Source of the DNA: Anaspis maculata
Taxonomy: Eukaryota > Arthropoda > Insecta > Coleoptera > Scraptiidae
Assembly: GCA_949128115.1 (NCBI GenBank)
Contig: OX421962.1
Span: forward strand, 40,571,745 to 40,635,744
Length of the DNA stretch: 64,000 bases
Reading direction: 5' to 3'
The position numbers were made by a program, and so were the translations under genes. Below are positions 1 through 12,619 of this stretch, one piece after another (position 1 is the stretch's first letter; each line of letters opens with the position of its first letter). The notes under the pieces were generated by a model. The model did not search any database. It was not told the DNA's origin and saw only the letters and a program-made list of their open reading frames with translations.

Positions 1-260
1 GTCGGCGGCGCATATTGAAGACGAAATGTTTCTTGGCTCACGTTTATAAGTGGCAATTATGTATTATTCAAAAAATTAGAACACCAGAGCATCAGGTCTG
101 GTAGAAAAAGCAATATTATGTTATTTCAAGTTTATCGGGGGCGGTTTTCGCTATGTTGGCGGCGCAATATAGACATCCAATATAGCCTAGCCCTCCTTTG
201 GGAGTGGCAGCTATGTAACAGCGAAAAAATTAGAAAGCTAGGTCGTCTGGTTTGGGAGGA
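1..260 (+). repeat. Diverged direct repeat pair
   Basis: Two diverged units lie head to tail, about 1-105 and 152-260. Both begin with GGCGGCGCA followed by an A/T-rich stretch, then GTGGCA..TATGTA, then AAAAAATTAGAA, and end near GTCTGG. The period is about 150 bases. Short frames crossing it look incidental. It may be the edge of a longer array starting outside the window. Confidence 0.55.
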
Positions 261-270
261 GTTCGAGGAA

Positions 271-303
271 CGGACGGACGGACGGACGGACGGACGGACG
301 GAC
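271..303. repeat. (CGGA)n microsatellite
   Basis: About eight uninterrupted CGGA tetramers directly follow the diverged repeat pair. The apparent frames on both strands are translations of the simple repeat (RTDG or RPSV runs). Confidence 0.95.
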
Positions 304-352
304 AAAGCGGTTGCAATAGCGATTTCCATCAAGATGGAAAATGCGCTAAAAA

Positions 353-1140
353 CTATCGAATGGTGAGATAAAGTAGGGGGCATTCGATTTGAAAAAAATA
401 ACTTATGGTATTTTGAAATTTGCGAAGATCAAGAAAAAAGAATTTGCACACCCTGTATAATTGAACCTCGAGTTTTTTGTCAAGAAGTGATTCAGCTTCT
501 GTTCGACTACCGTTATGCCAAATTTCATTCTTCAATCCCAAAACACGAGGCCTCTACGATTTTTCAAAGTGAAACCTTGAAATTACAAAAAATTTCGATT
601 TTTAATTTTTAGTTGGTAGCACTGTCACAAATTGGAAAAACAAAATTACTCTAGTAATAGAGCTTGAGAAGCTGAACAAGAAAATGGAATCAAAAGTGGG
701 GCCTTTCATTTTGAAAAATCTTTGTTTTTGTTACAGCGCAAAAATTGAACACCCCGTATAGTTGAAAATAATTTCACAAAGTAGAACATGTTTTTCTCTA
801 TTTTGCAAGGTAATGGCGCTAGGAAAGCCCGACGCACTGTTGCAGGACCCTGTATAGTATTTGATTTTTTGTTGACTTTTTTCAAGCCATTGAATTTTTT
901 AGTTTATAACTCACCTTGTGGACTGCCGCCTGGAGGAAAAACAACAACGTACATGGAAATTCATCAAAAGAAAGTTTTGCATTTTCAAATTCTTGAGACT
1001 TGAGCTTCATTGTCCGAGCTGGATCATAATTTTTTGTTTTTGTAATTAGAAGGAAAAATAAAAACAAACAGTATGTAAAATATAAAATTGATGGTATAAA
1101 CTCACGAAGACAATAAACGCATGTCTTATGTATTGGGCCC
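353..1140. other. Non-genic stretch with solo CCCTGTATA ends
   Basis: No gene is seen. Three same-orientation copies of a terminus-like motif occur: CACCCTGTATAATTGAAC at 449-466, CACCCCGTATAGTTGAA at 750-766 and ACCCTGTATAGT near 847. The same motif ends complete elements at 7277-8167, 13387-13934 and 24458-25126, so these may be solo ends of decayed elements. No partner in inverted orientation was found. Confidence 0.35.
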
Positions 1141-1144
1141 TAAT

Positions 1145-1265
1145 ACCGTATGATCAAAAACTTTTCTACTTGCGGTAGGCTGTGGCCTGGCCAAAATCAG
1201 CCTCGTTTGCCTGTCAATGACCAGCCACAGCCTACCGCAAGTAGAAAAGTTTTTGATAATACGGT
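1145..1265. mobile_element. Short hairpin MITE
   Basis: Left arm 1145-1186 and right arm 1224-1265 are nearly perfect reverse complements. They start ACCGTATGATCAAAAACTT and run inward to GGTAGGCTGTGGC, with a loop of about 37 bases. The 121-bp length and lack of coding fit a MITE. A diverged right-arm-like segment occurs at 34363-34408. Confidence 0.8.
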
Positions 1266-1281
1266 ACAATGGTGAAAATAT

Positions 1282-1857
1282 GATTTTCATCGTGATCTGT
1301 CAGACAGAATGTCAGAATGTCACTGTTGCAGAGACAGATGATTTTGATATAACGATTTTGACTTTTGGTAGCTCTTTTGAAGCGCTTTGAAAACTATTTA
1401 AAACATGTGGAAATTATGACTCATCTGTCAAAAATTATGAGCTGTCAAAGCCAAAACTCGAGAAGTACTGAACGGATTCCATTGTTATTGCTTATACTTA
1501 GATATGTACATCCGAACTGATAAATTTTGTAACTACATACCTATAATTGAACCTATACCTATTTGAACCTAACTATACCTATTTTGATTTTCATTGTGAT
1601 CTGTCAGACAGAATGTCAGAATGTCACTGTTGCAGAGACAGATGATTTTGATATAACGATTTTGACTTTTGGTAGCTCTTTTGAAGCGCTTTGAAAACTA
1701 TTTAAAACATGTGGAAATTATGACTCATCTGTCAAAAATTATGAGTGCTGTCAAAGCCAAAACTCGAGAAGTACTGAACGGATTCCATTGTTATTGCTCA
1801 CACTTAGATATGTACATCCGAACTGATAAATTTTGTAACTACATACTTATAATTGAA
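1282..1857 (+). repeat. Recent 303-bp tandem duplication
   Basis: Unit 1 starts at 1282 and unit 2 at 1585, both with GATTTTCAT. The units are almost identical over ~275 bases. Differences seen are a few substitutions and a 2-base indel (GAGCTGTC versus GAGTGCTGTC). The 3' part of unit 1 carries extra ACCTATACCTATT microrepeats absent from unit 2. No coding is recognised; the long frame at 1669-2133 runs through unit 2 into a MITE and is probably incidental. Confidence 0.9.
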
Positions 1858-1929
1858 ACAAATAGTTCATGTACAAAAATAATACTGCCTCATCAAGGCA
1901 ATTTTACAGATAATTCAAATTATCTTCGA

Positions 1930-2175
1930 AGACGTTGCGGGAAGGATGCTACGATGAGAGGTCCCGCGGCCGACATGACGGCGATTCATGGTTTATTCCT
2001 GGACAAAAGTTTACCATTCAGTTCTCTTTCGAAAGCTACAAGGATGTACTTTGGTTTGAGCCCATTGGCATTTCCAAAATCCAAGAATAATTTCTTCAAA
2101 TTTCAAAATTTTCGATATTTTTTCAGATTTTAGGAATGCCACCAGGCTAAAACCAAGGCAAGTTTTGTGAGGGGT
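1930..2175. mobile_element. Palindromic MITE, family M1 (copy 1)
   Basis: The sequence contains CTTTCGAAAGCTACAAGGATGT, GTACTTTGGTTTGAGCCCAT and an opposed GGAATGCCACCAGGC..AAACCAAGGC. This matches the better preserved copy at 33400-33690. The right arm is short or decayed, so the end is approximate. Confidence 0.6.
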
Positions 2176-2519
2176 CATCCATCTCCATTTTTTCTGTATT
2201 ATAACATCAAGTCAACCATCGTGAGTACCTCATTCAATACACTACACGCAGTTTTTATTAATATGATTCTTCCTTCCCGAATGTCTCTAAGGCATATTTC
2301 TTGGCATTTTGAAATACTTCCTGTGATGCTCTTTTCTTTTGCGTTCCGAAAAAGTCACGAAATTTCTTTTTGTATTGAAACTTCCTTGTTTATGAAGCAC
2401 TAAGATCAATACACCTCCAATTATAGGTATTTTGATCGAAGCGCTGAAGTTTTCCGATTAATTGTCACGCGCACACTTGCTTTTTGAGGTACCTAATCCA
2501 AATTCTTGAAAAACTAATT

Positions 2520-2800
2520 TTTTTTGGGGTTTATTCCTTATTGGCAGAAATTTACAATGCAGGTCTTTTTTGAAAGCTACAATGATGTACTTTGGTTTGA
2601 GTTTATTGGCACTTTCAAAATTCAAAAATTATGTTCATAAAATTTAAATTTTTTTGGATTTTGAAAATGCCAATTGGCTCAAACCAAAGCAGATCCTTGT
2701 AGCTTCCTAATGAAACCTGAATGGGTGACTTCTGCCAACAAACCCACAGCGATTGATTCTGCAACGCCTTATTTTACCATTTTAACTCCATCCCTAAGAC
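2520..2800. mobile_element. Palindromic MITE, family M1 (copy 2)
   Basis: The inverted core is GAAAGCTACAATGATGTACT against AAAGCAGATCCTTGTAGCTT. The right flank (GATTGATTCTGCAACGCCTT then ATTTTACCATTTTAACTCC) matches the right arm of the 33400-33690 copy. The left arm is more diverged. Confidence 0.65.
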
Positions 2801-5400
2801 CCGTTGGAAGTTTTCCTGGACTTGTAATACGCATTGTATGTTAGGGTAGAGTTCAACAATACTGAAGATTTGATGGTTGAAAATGATGTGAAAATCTGTT
2901 TTCTGCCTCTCATTTTGGAATTTCTGAAATGTCGCATACGATACTTTGGGAACGATTTATTAATATTCAATAAATATGTTTTCCGAAGCACGGACAGCGA
3001 GTGGCGAGAGATGGGTGAGGGTGAGAGTGAAACTTTTGGAATTGAAAGGATAGGTAGGAAGGAACAGCAGCAGTTGATAGTCACAGCAGATACGATCGCT
3101 TTCGTTCTGAGCGACCGCATTTTAAATAAATAAATAGCGTTTATTCACGGAAAAAAAAGCGGTACAACAACAAACAATCATCTCTATCACAAAGCTGAAC
3201 TGTGTGAATAAACAACAAACTCACAAAGCAAAAATTACCGTCTGTGAGTGTATAGTTAAAAATTAATAAATAAATAAGTTAATATTTATTAATTAATTAA
3301 TTTAATTTTAATTTATTGATATTAATATAAATAATAAGCATTGGTCCAACAGTTGATACGTCATCACCCGCTTTTGATTTAGAAACAAAACCTCAAAACA
3401 TCACTTTTTGCCCTTCTAGTACTAATAATATGGCTGTTTCTTTTGCATTCAAAGCATTTCTGCAACTTCATTCTCTTGAGAGATGAACAGTTATTGAATA
3501 GTAGGTATATTATCTAACTTGCGTGTTCTGTGAATTTTTATGATCCGATCAGATATGATCACGAAACGAAACCTGGTTTTACCGAATAAAATTCTCACAG
3601 GGAAAATAGACAAAACGATTATTCCTTGCGGGAAGAGTAGGTGAGTTATAATTAGCATGTGATGAATGACTTGCAAAATACATGTAAATTTAGAAATGCG
3701 AGTACAAAAGACCAGAACACTGTGTGTTTTATTTTAAGATGGAACTGGAAAATTTTTATGATTGCACGAAAAACCTACCTACTTTCTACCTACCTAACCT
3801 CTGTATTATACCTACCGCATGCAACAAAATATGTACCCGAACGATCGAAATTAATTCGGGGCTACATCATCCAAAATTTGCGTGTGTTGCCGTCTAATAA
3901 CGATTTCATCAACGTCCGAGACTCGGTGTGTTTTTCATTTGAATGGTGTTTTTATTGTAATTTCCCTTGGCGGCTGAAAGAAAACAAAATAATTTTTTTA
4001 TGGTAATTAAGGAGCAATAAGCGTATAATTGTTACATTCAGCATATTCAAGGGGTAAGTACACATCATATTTATGTATGTATAGGTGTAAGGGTTCAAAT
4101 ATTTTGTTTGAAAATAAGAAAATGATGGTCAATCTCGTATATAGAGGAGTTTCATGGGCCGTCTTTGAAATGTACCTGCAGCCTGCAACTTTGGTTAAAT
4201 TTTAGCCTGTTGGAGCAAATGACAATTAGGATTTAGGTGGCTGAACAATAGATCTACGATATTATGTCAATAAGTAAACCATTGTCTTAAACCATATCCA
4301 TCTGCATCGTTACCAGCATGACCTTTACAGTCAAAATTGTATTCCAGAACACCTAGAAACTTATCAATCACATGACAGATTCCGACAGCACCTTATCTAG
4401 CCTAAACATTCACGTTCTTTAATCAACTTCCACTGACCAGACCTCACTCACTATCACTCATATGCCGATTGTTGACAATCCAACTGTTCAGTTGCAAACA
4501 TTCCCCGAATACGAAAAGCAACGTTTTCATCCCCGTTCCCATACCCGCCAGAGTATTTGACTCCCTTGAAAATTCAGTTCTTTTTAGTTATTTTATGGAC
4601 TTTTTTCACGCCGTTTTATCCTATTTTTTGCATAATTCGCCATCAATGATGTTCAACGTCTCATGGCATAGGTACCTATAGAGTATGACGTAGAATAGCT
4701 TGTTTTCGGAATAAAAAAATATTTTTCCAACGTGTTCAGTTAGGTATAACGTCGTGTTTTTAAAATGAATTCTTAGTTTAGGCAGGCTGTACCTAGCCGC
4801 GTAAGACCTGCTTGAGACTGCGGGTATAGATTACTTCGGATTTGGATTTTTAATTTCAACAATAATACTTGGTCGGTTTTACGAACCAATACTTAATCAA
4901 ACTTTTGCAAGTACCGCATGTTCATTAAAACCATACGTAGTGGGTGGTTGTCAAATTGAAAACTAATTCTTGGCAGTATTTATTTATACTCATCATCTTG
5001 CCCTTCACGACTTGCTTGACAAGCTTATGTCATCACTCGTCAGGCTTCCAAGTTTCTGTTCCTTTTATACTAACTTGTAGCGTTGATCGTAAGAACTCTA
5101 AACCTCGAAAATAATTTTTCTTGGAAACTGCGTGCGAACCATTCCTTTGGCTCCTCAGCCCAAGTTGAGCTGAAGATAAAACGGTTGTGTTACGTGAACT
5201 TTTTATGCATGAATTTTTCATTAAATTGATAGCACATAAATGGAGATGAAGTATTCACCAGTAGTTAATTTTTTACTCGGAAGTCTGCCACAACCACTTC
5301 ACTAAAATCTTTCAGAATAACGAAACAATATACTCAGGTACTATACAATCAGAAAAAGTCATATCCTTCATTGCATCGGTGACAAAAGTCCAAGATTTTT
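2801..5400. other. No gene seen; AT-rich spacer
   Basis: This stretch has no recognisable coding sequence or repeat family. An AT-rich block at about 3245-3345 consists of TTAATTAATT/AATAAATAAAT-like words. Short open frames on both strands (for example 2834-3133 and 3659-4006) resemble no known protein and lack supporting features. Confidence 0.6.
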
Positions 5401-7276
5401 TTTTTACCTTTTTGTGTGGGCTTCATAGAAGCACTGTTCACATGAATACCACTGTACAAAGCCGATATTTTTGAGAAGCCCTATATCTTCGGCTCAAAGA
5501 CCTACTCACACAATGAAGATTGTGGAACACTCGGATGCATCCATTGTTCCTGAATTATCGTAGTAAATTATTCAGAGGTTTTTCTCCGCGATATAGTTAC
5601 CGAAATAAATTCCATTTTCCTAACACACTATTGACTTTTATTGAGCTGGCGTAATGCATAATTTACGTTCGGTGTATGGTGCCAGAATTTGAGCGCACTA
5701 AAAATAAATGCACAATCGATAGATTTTTTGTCTTAATATTGAATGATGTCGATGTCTGAGTCACAGGAGAGTGATACTTTCCTTCTAAAATATAGCTTCT
5801 CCGCTTTGCTATACTGTTCGTATAAAAACTGAATGGAGAACTTAGAGACTTATTTTTCATTTTTGCTGTGGGGTTGCCTTTTATGTGGCACAGCTTTATG
5901 AAAAAAACTTTTTCGTAATTGGACAGGGATTCCACGAAGCCGTTTTTTTCAAAAATCAGATTCACAAGAGAGATTACCTACAGCCCTTCAAAAGTGACAA
6001 CATGACCTAATTTCGTATCAAGCTAGATACTGGAATCTGGATAGGTGTATTTCCATAAAGGCAATACAGGATGACCATATATTATTATTCAATTCACGCT
6101 TCCTTGAGAAGAATTCAATAGCGTAGACATCATTGAAATTTTGAAAAACAGTTCCATATACACCTTTCATGACTTGATGTGATAAATAAATGACTATGGT
6201 CTCATCTGAAGGCACCCTGTATATGTGTGGGATTTAGGTGAATCTGCCCCCGGTGGTTTGATGAGAATTTTCAGAAACATCAACACGTTTTTAACGATTT
6301 CGTTTAATCCTTGTTGCTCTAAATTTTCATTGACAGCCGTTATAATAACTGAAAAACGTAAATATTTATCGATGGCAATGGAACTGTACACCATCAGTCT
6401 CTATACATTTTTGATGTGACCTTTGTATCGAACGACATTTTATACATAATTTATTGGGTCTTCAAAAGCGGCTATATACGAGCCACTAAAACGCAGGAAT
6501 TTCCCAGTTAAAATTTCATCAATGCAACAGATTACGAATCGTTATACTCTTCAACATCCTATAAATTATTTTGCCGACGACGACACAATGAAATTTTCAG
6601 TATTCCATATCCAAACGCTTTGTTTTGCCTTCCAAAGCTGCAGCTTCATTTTACTGGAAGTACTTACCTAAGCAGTTTCAGTAAATACTGCTCTAAAATG
6701 TCCGGTTCATGAGCTCGGACAGTTTGAATTCGTCCCAAATAAAAAGTTCATTCCTCGCAGGAGTTCACAAATGGGCGAATCATGTACCGAGTAGTTTACT
6801 TTACAACTCTACTCACCTGCTTACAACCGAAGCGAATTTCGCGTGAGCCGTTGTCTGAAGCTCTTTTACTAAATCTGTTCGTTGACTTTGAGAAAGAAGT
6901 TCGCTTAGGAATTGTAATTGAGGACTGACACGACAGCAGGCACACACACACCAAATCCTCTGCTGTGCATTCTTAGTGTGTATCTCACTTTCGCAGGATG
7001 CGAGAATAAGGAAGTGGTGGAGTTTTCCCATTTTCTATTACTTCCCTTTTTGGAACGTGCCTTCTCACCCGCGACGCTAATTATTGCCGACGACTTATTG
7101 CGAAATGAAACGGAAACGAATTTTCTCGGGAGGTTGCACAGAGATTCTCTAAATAAATGCAAAAAGTTGGAGGGTGCTGGCGTAGAAGGAGCCGAACAAG
7201 CAGTTTTCGAGAGCTGGCACGCGTGCTCTTAGATAAAAGCTTTTGGGATTTGTGGGACTTTGACTTATGTATACTA
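5401..7276. other. No gene seen; one solo terminus motif
   Basis: Nothing coding is recognised. A CACCCTGTATA motif lies at 6213-6223 with a weak inverted partner (TACAGGATGACC near 6066), perhaps a decayed TIR element. Overlapping open frames around 6900-7230 exist on both strands and match nothing I know. Confidence 0.5.
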
Positions 7277-8167
7277 TACAGAGTGGTACAGCGATCAGAA
7301 CACTACGTTTCAACCTTTCAAGTTGAAAACATGAATCGACACCTATTCGCATCATTTTTATTCTGCATTACCCAAAAATATTTTATATTATACAGGGTGA
7401 GGCATAATTCAGGTACGTACGTCAACTCTTTTTTTAAATATATGAATTTATAACGTTGAAACTAGTTATCCGCAAGAAGGAGGTACAGCTCGATCTACCT
7501 GACTTGAGACTTGCTCAAGTCTGGCTTTGCGTACAGGGTGTCAAAAATTATCATAAAAAATGTCAAATATTTAAAAAAATAGTATTCCAGGTAGAGAGCA
7601 TACTCCATAAAAAGTGTAGCCAGACCACAAACAAATCCGGTCGTGTGAAAAAAAAAACTGGAGGTTCCATTTGTAAAAATGAGATCATGACCTTCCGAGA
7701 TAACTGAAATTTAAAAATAATTTCTGATCACCTTGTACATTATAGTCAAACCTCAGCATGTCAGGTATGAATAGAGTTGTTCTATCTTTCAATGAATCTC
7801 AAATTTAAGAGTTATAACTTGAAAATTTAGCTCCGAGGACTTTTTTGGTAAACACAATAATAATTTTGGAATTTTCAAAATATTATTTCCAACTTGGCAG
7901 CGCCGCTTCGCCGCCGCACCGAAACACCAAAACTTTTGTATTTCCATGAACCTATTACAATGGTTATTAAGAATATGTGATACAATGTAGGGAGTATCTT
8001 TGAAAGAAAAAGTTTACATACGTATCTGAGTTATGCCTTACCCTGTATAATCAAAAATATTTTTAAGTGATGCAGAATGATATCGTGTGAAGTAGCGTTT
8101 GGATAATTTTTTATATTGAATGGTTGAAAGGTAATGCTCCCATCCCTCACTGTTGACTCACCCTGTA
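7277..8167. mobile_element. Non-autonomous TACAGGGTG element with nested TIRs
   Basis: The outer ends are TACAGAGTGG at 7277 and CACCCTGTA ending at 8167. The inner ends are ATTATACAGGGTGAGGCATA near 7388 and a matching inverted copy near 8051. The ~110-base segment between outer and inner ends is itself inverted (TTTCAACC..., TTATTCTGCAT..., CAAAAATATTTT). Flanking TA suggests a TA target. Internal frames such as 7456-7707 have no recognisable domain, so the element depends on another transposase. Confidence 0.75.
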
Positions 8168-9061
8168 TGTGAGTCTCCACATACAGGAGACATACTCCCC
8201 CTCCATCATCACTCACGATTAATAGATATCGATTCGATAGATAATAACTTATTGGAAATTCTAGAACCAAACTGATGGGTCTGTTGTTTACTGTATTTTG
8301 GTTTGATTGGCTTTGCGTTCTAACTTCGGGTTTAACCAAAAGCTTTATGAGCGAGTTAACTTTAATCTGAGTAAGTTGCTATGACACCAGCCAATAGTAT
8401 GACCAGTTTTTGACCTCTTTAGCCACAGACAGGTTACCCAAAATGAATGATAATATTTCTTCATTTTTTTCTTAGAGATTCTTTCCGTGATTATTCCATT
8501 TCGTTCAAAAATTTCAGTAGGTACCTATGGTCCTATGTATATGTTACTAGTCAAATCTCAAGAGCTCTAGGTAGGTTCAGCAACTTCGCGATGAATTATG
8601 TCAGCTTTCGAATGGCTCCTCCGCCAATTGGACTGGATCGTCGCTTGCCCTTGAGTCGAACTCTCCGGCGAATTTTATAACAGTATCTTATTTGGCGCTC
8701 GTTAGTCTTACACTTACCTCATCTTATTTTATTTACCGGTTGCTCCAAATTAAGATTTCTGTCTTGGAAATATTTTCTATTAGTAACCTGAAACTATACA
8801 AAGCTATCAATCAATAGCACTTATATACTGGACTAAAACTAAAATAAGCTTTTTAGGCACTTAGGTATTATAGCTGTACTGTGATTGTTTCAAGAGTAGG
8901 TAACAGTAAAACTAGTACAGAATATGTATGAGTAACATTTCTACCTCATTTTCCAAAGTATCTAAATAGACTGATATGGGATATACCAGTACTTACCTAT
9001 AATTACAATAACTGGTAAAAATGAATCTATAGTGCAACCGGTACATATCTAAAAACAGATC
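8168..9061. other. No gene seen
   Basis: A small hairpin (TGTATGTG..CCACATACA, 8164-8184) sits at the end of the preceding element. Otherwise there is unique AT-rich sequence with no supported gene or repeat. Confidence 0.6.
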
Positions 9062-9490
9062 GATACTGAATTTTGGGTTAAGTACGGCAATGAAATTTGG
9101 CATGAGCGAGCTTTGTGCCAATATTACCAATACAAGTGATTTGACCTGCAGCACTGAAAGTTTCGTCCCTTGGGAGGCAAATATGGGCTCTCCAAACTTT
9201 GAAGATGCAAGAACTTTTACAAAACGACCATTGAGTATCGTCATGTGTGTCATAAAGGAACCTTACGAGTCTGTTGAAATACTGACAGCAATAATTATTG
9301 TCGTCATATCCGTTCCATTCTTGACACTTGAAAAAAATATTCTTTAGCGAGCTCAAAACTCTTCTTATTGATTCTTCAAAGTTTGGAGGGCCCCCTAAGG
9401 GACAAAATTTTGAGTGTTGCCGGACATCAAATCACTTGTTTTGGTTCGCTCTTGCCAAATTTCGTTGCCGTAGCCCAAAATGCAGTATAC
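9062..9490. mobile_element. Foldback/MITE, 430 bp
   Basis: The arms are inverted repeats. Left ATACTGAATTTTGGGTTA, CGGCAATGAAATTTGGCA, AAGTGATTTGA and CTCCAAACTTTGAAGA are mirrored at the right as TCTTCAAAGTTTGGAG, TCAAATCACTTG, TGCCAAATTTCGTTGCCG and TAGCCCAAAATGCAGTAT. The arms are ~150 bases with a ~120-base centre. The frame at 9090-9347 is a by-product of the arm. Confidence 0.8.
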
Positions 9491-11690
9491 TTGCGTATCG
9501 CTTCCACTTCTACAATAATATCGGAACAAAAAAAGTTGTAGGTATATTGCAGCTGTATTTGTGTTTTTTACCTATACCAACACACCTTCCAATCGTTTTA
9601 TTTTATTTATTTCTGCAATAAACGTTAGGTTGAAGATGTGTTTAGATAAATCAGCTTGAACTGCGAAAACACCATTATACTATGCTATCTACGAGCACAA
9701 TCAATCACAATCCGCTCGATGGGATACGAATTTACGAATCTCCGGTATAATAATTCGTAGTTTTGTCCAAAATCGAATTGGGAAATTTATGGATATATTA
9801 TGTAGCATGCAGAATAAAACTCGCTCAAATATGGTTATTTTGCTGTTCCAATACCAAAACTCCTGACACACAGGTGTGAACCGTAATTACTCGCATCTCG
9901 GGGAGCCTCCGCCATTTTTACGGTCCACCACCGCATGAGGGCAAGTGCTCTCTGCGGTACGTATTGAATTTATTTGCGGAACGTGTTTAAACTGCACTTT
10001 CCGGGCCATATGTACGTTCCAACTTCTCTCGCCCAATTTCAAAAATCTTTGCTACATTTTCTCTCTGTATAGATGTCTAATAATTGCGGGATTTGGCCGT
10101 GCCGCGGAGTGTTTCTGTGTTGTGTTGCTTTACGTCGTGTGGCTATCTCGAAATAAAAGAAGTCGTGATTCTGACACGTTCCATTATTCATCGCGAAATT
10201 TTACAATCAAGTCTCGAACGGACGTCAAACAAGAACCAAAATCATGTTTGTTTGAGCTCTATGCGACTTTGGCATTTCAAATGTAAATTTTTTTGCGGAT
10301 TGATTTCTAGCGCAATTTTATGAAGCTTCGGCTCTCTTTTTTTATGAAAACTGAATAGAAATTCCACAAATAATTCCACTAAATAAAAATATACAGATGT
10401 CCCTCGATTGTCGCACGAGAATAGTACCTACTATACATACAGGCCTATCGCCTTCAGGCTCTCTTTGCCTTCAGCAGTAATGAGCAATTTCCCGCCTCGG
10501 TATGCATTACACTATTACCCTGCCAAATTTATATTACTCTAGTTAAGCGCTGAAAAACTTCTATTATCTGAAAAAGTTTATTTAAGTATAAGAGTCTCGT
10601 TGAAACTCAGTGATGCCATAGGAGGTATCCCTTATGATTTTTTCAATTTGTTAAATAAAAAATCCCGACCCTTCCAATTTCTTTGCATCAATATGAGAAA
10701 TTCTAAGCTTTCAAGTAAATGCGAATTTGCCGTCCTTCACCCTTCACCAAAGGTAAGGCAGGCCAGATATACTTATCGAGAGAGTTGAAGAAGAAAAAAC
10801 TTTATTGTCCGTGATCCTGGATTGAACCTATAAATCAGAAGGAATTATACAAGTGGCAGTCAAAACGTCGCACAAGTTGAGAAATTGCGGATCTGTTTTT
10901 TCAACAAATAAACGTAGATATTTCCAGCTATCCGTTACCTCGAAGGCATTTTCAAAGTAAGACGCTCTTGAATTAGTTGAAGTATACCTACGGCTCGTAC
11001 GAGTATAGTAGCAGTCGCGTAGTGCATCTGCGATCTCGCTTAATATGAACTTGATCCTGCAGCTGCATTTACGGTATTCCAACGGTATCATCATCTCAGT
11101 GAATACGAGTGTAGTCAAGTCATACTTTCAAACAGCATTCCCATCTGTTACAGTCGCATTAAGGATCCTCGAGCTTTGGCGGCTGTTCTTTGGAAACATC
11201 CTGCACATAATTCAAACGTGTTAGAAATGTTCATTTAAAAGATAGTTCTTCGAGCAAGAACAGAGAATCCGTCAGATTTGCGATTTTAGTTGAAGTTCAC
11301 CCTTTTTCAAATAATGCATCTCTGGCAAGTTGCTTTGGCACATGAGTATAACTGCAATAGGGCTACGAACAGATACTATAAATGTATAGTTACATTGATC
11401 AGAATAGTTTATCAATCGTTTCTTACACAACAACTTCGAAAGTTCGCATGAGTGGTGAAGTTTTTTGAACGAGGCTTGCCGAGTTAAAACATAGAAATTT
11501 GCACTTGTTTCGAAGAGACATAATATTTCAGTAATTGTTGGATACATTGTTTAAACATAGCTGGTATAGGCTATACGTAATTGATACTTCCATTATTTGG
11601 TGAATTTTTCTGTAGTTAACAGTTTTTTGCCTAGATAATTTCTGGTATTCCAAAAAATGCCTTCCTTGGAGCTCCTCCAGTCCAAAGACG
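9491..11690. other. No gene seen; shared dispersed segment inside
   Basis: No supported gene. Segment 10463-10525 (AGGCTCTCTTTGCCTTCAGC then AGTAATGAGCAATTTCCCGC) is shared with 20575-20637, so it is a dispersed repeat fragment. The remainder holds unique AT-rich sequence. Confidence 0.5.
10449..10525 (+). repeat. Dispersed repeat fragment (also at 20563-20637)
   Basis: Both copies read AGGCTCTCT.TG..T.AGCAGTAATGA..AATTTCCCG.CTCGGTATG.A.TA.ACTATTAC. They are in the same orientation and ~10 kb apart. The family is not recognised and the ends are unclear. Confidence 0.6.
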
Positions 11691-11714
11691 ACTGTCTCGT
11701 GGCCGGGCAGGTTG

Positions 11715-11860
11715 ATCCTGGTTAGTGTTGCCGCAAGACGAGACGATTTCGAAGTGTCGTCTCGTCTCGAGATCTCGAGACAACACGTAACTCTGGCCTC
11801 GTCTCGAGGCGTACGAGTCTCGTTTCGTCTCGTCTCGTCTCGAAAAGTCTCGACTGGTCC
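11715..11860. repeat. Degenerate TCTCG pentamer repeat
   Basis: A run of GTCTCGTCTCG variants, also readable as CGAGACGAGAC, is introduced by GTTAGTGTTGCCGCAAGACG. A related block in opposite orientation lies at 13978-14090, where the boundary reads TCGACGGCATCACTAG. The shared edge plus pentamer core suggests a dispersed repeat family rather than a purely local expansion. Open frames here are repeat translations. Confidence 0.8.
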
Positions 11861-11929
11861 ACATGAGATTTTCATCAGAATTTGTAATAATGCATAGCTA
11901 TAATGCTGAATTTTAATTGATCATGTAGG

Positions 11930-12141
11930 TATATCTCGTTCACTTTTTATTTCCAGAAGAATGACTTTTTAGAGCAAAAATTAAGTGACAAGCTGGGAGG
12001 AGGGGGCGGGGCTACGGCTAATGGCACCTGCAATGTTTTGGAGCGAAACTACCAGTGGTCATCAGCCGTATCCTCCTAGCGCTCCAGCTTGTCACTTAAT
12101 TCTTGCTCCAAAAAGTAAAAATGAAAAGTGAACTGGATATA
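11930..12141. mobile_element. MITE family M2 (copy 1), 212 bp
   Basis: Ends are TATATCTCGTTCACTTTTT and the inverse of GAAAAGTGAACTGGATATA. Inside is an inverted AGCAAAAATTAAGTGACAAG. The centre (GGCACCTGCAATGTTTTGGA) matches the centre of the second copy at 57267-57484. The internal ends resemble each other at ~60 bases. Confidence 0.85.
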
Positions 12142-12309
12142 GGATAAGCATTAATTTTGCTAAATTTCTTGTGGGAATTTTTCCAACCAAAATGAACATT
12201 TTTGCAAGATAGATTCTAGGATTTTTTTTGTAATTTCCGAAAATTGAGATGTTTTGAAAACAGTTTGACCAACACTTTGGGAATTTCATTTTGAACAATG
12301 GGACCTTGC

Positions 12310-12522
12310 AATGGGGAGTTTGCGTTCATACGTACGTACGACGTAACGTAACTTTCAACGTAAAATAGACGAGTTTGTTGTTAGCAATTTCCTAATTACA
12401 GGGCAATTTTCACGTTCTACGTTGCGTTATGTTGTACGCTCATTGAGATCGCAAACTCTCTAATAAGGACGACGTAGAACGTGAAAAGTAACGTACGTAC
12501 GGGTGCACGCAAACTCCCCATT
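12310..12522. mobile_element. TIR element/MITE, 213 bp
   Basis: Perfect terminal repeats AATGGGGAGTTTGCGT and ACGCAAACTCCCCATT bound the element. Subterminal ACGTACGTAC and AACGT/ACGTT words are also mirrored. No coding capacity. Confidence 0.8.
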
Positions 12523-12619
12523 ATCAAAACTCAACGTGAAGTTGTCACTACCGTACGATGGCGCCTCCATCGATGGAGTTGCTCGTTGCCCTACACACTG
12601 TAAAAATAGTCATTAGAAT

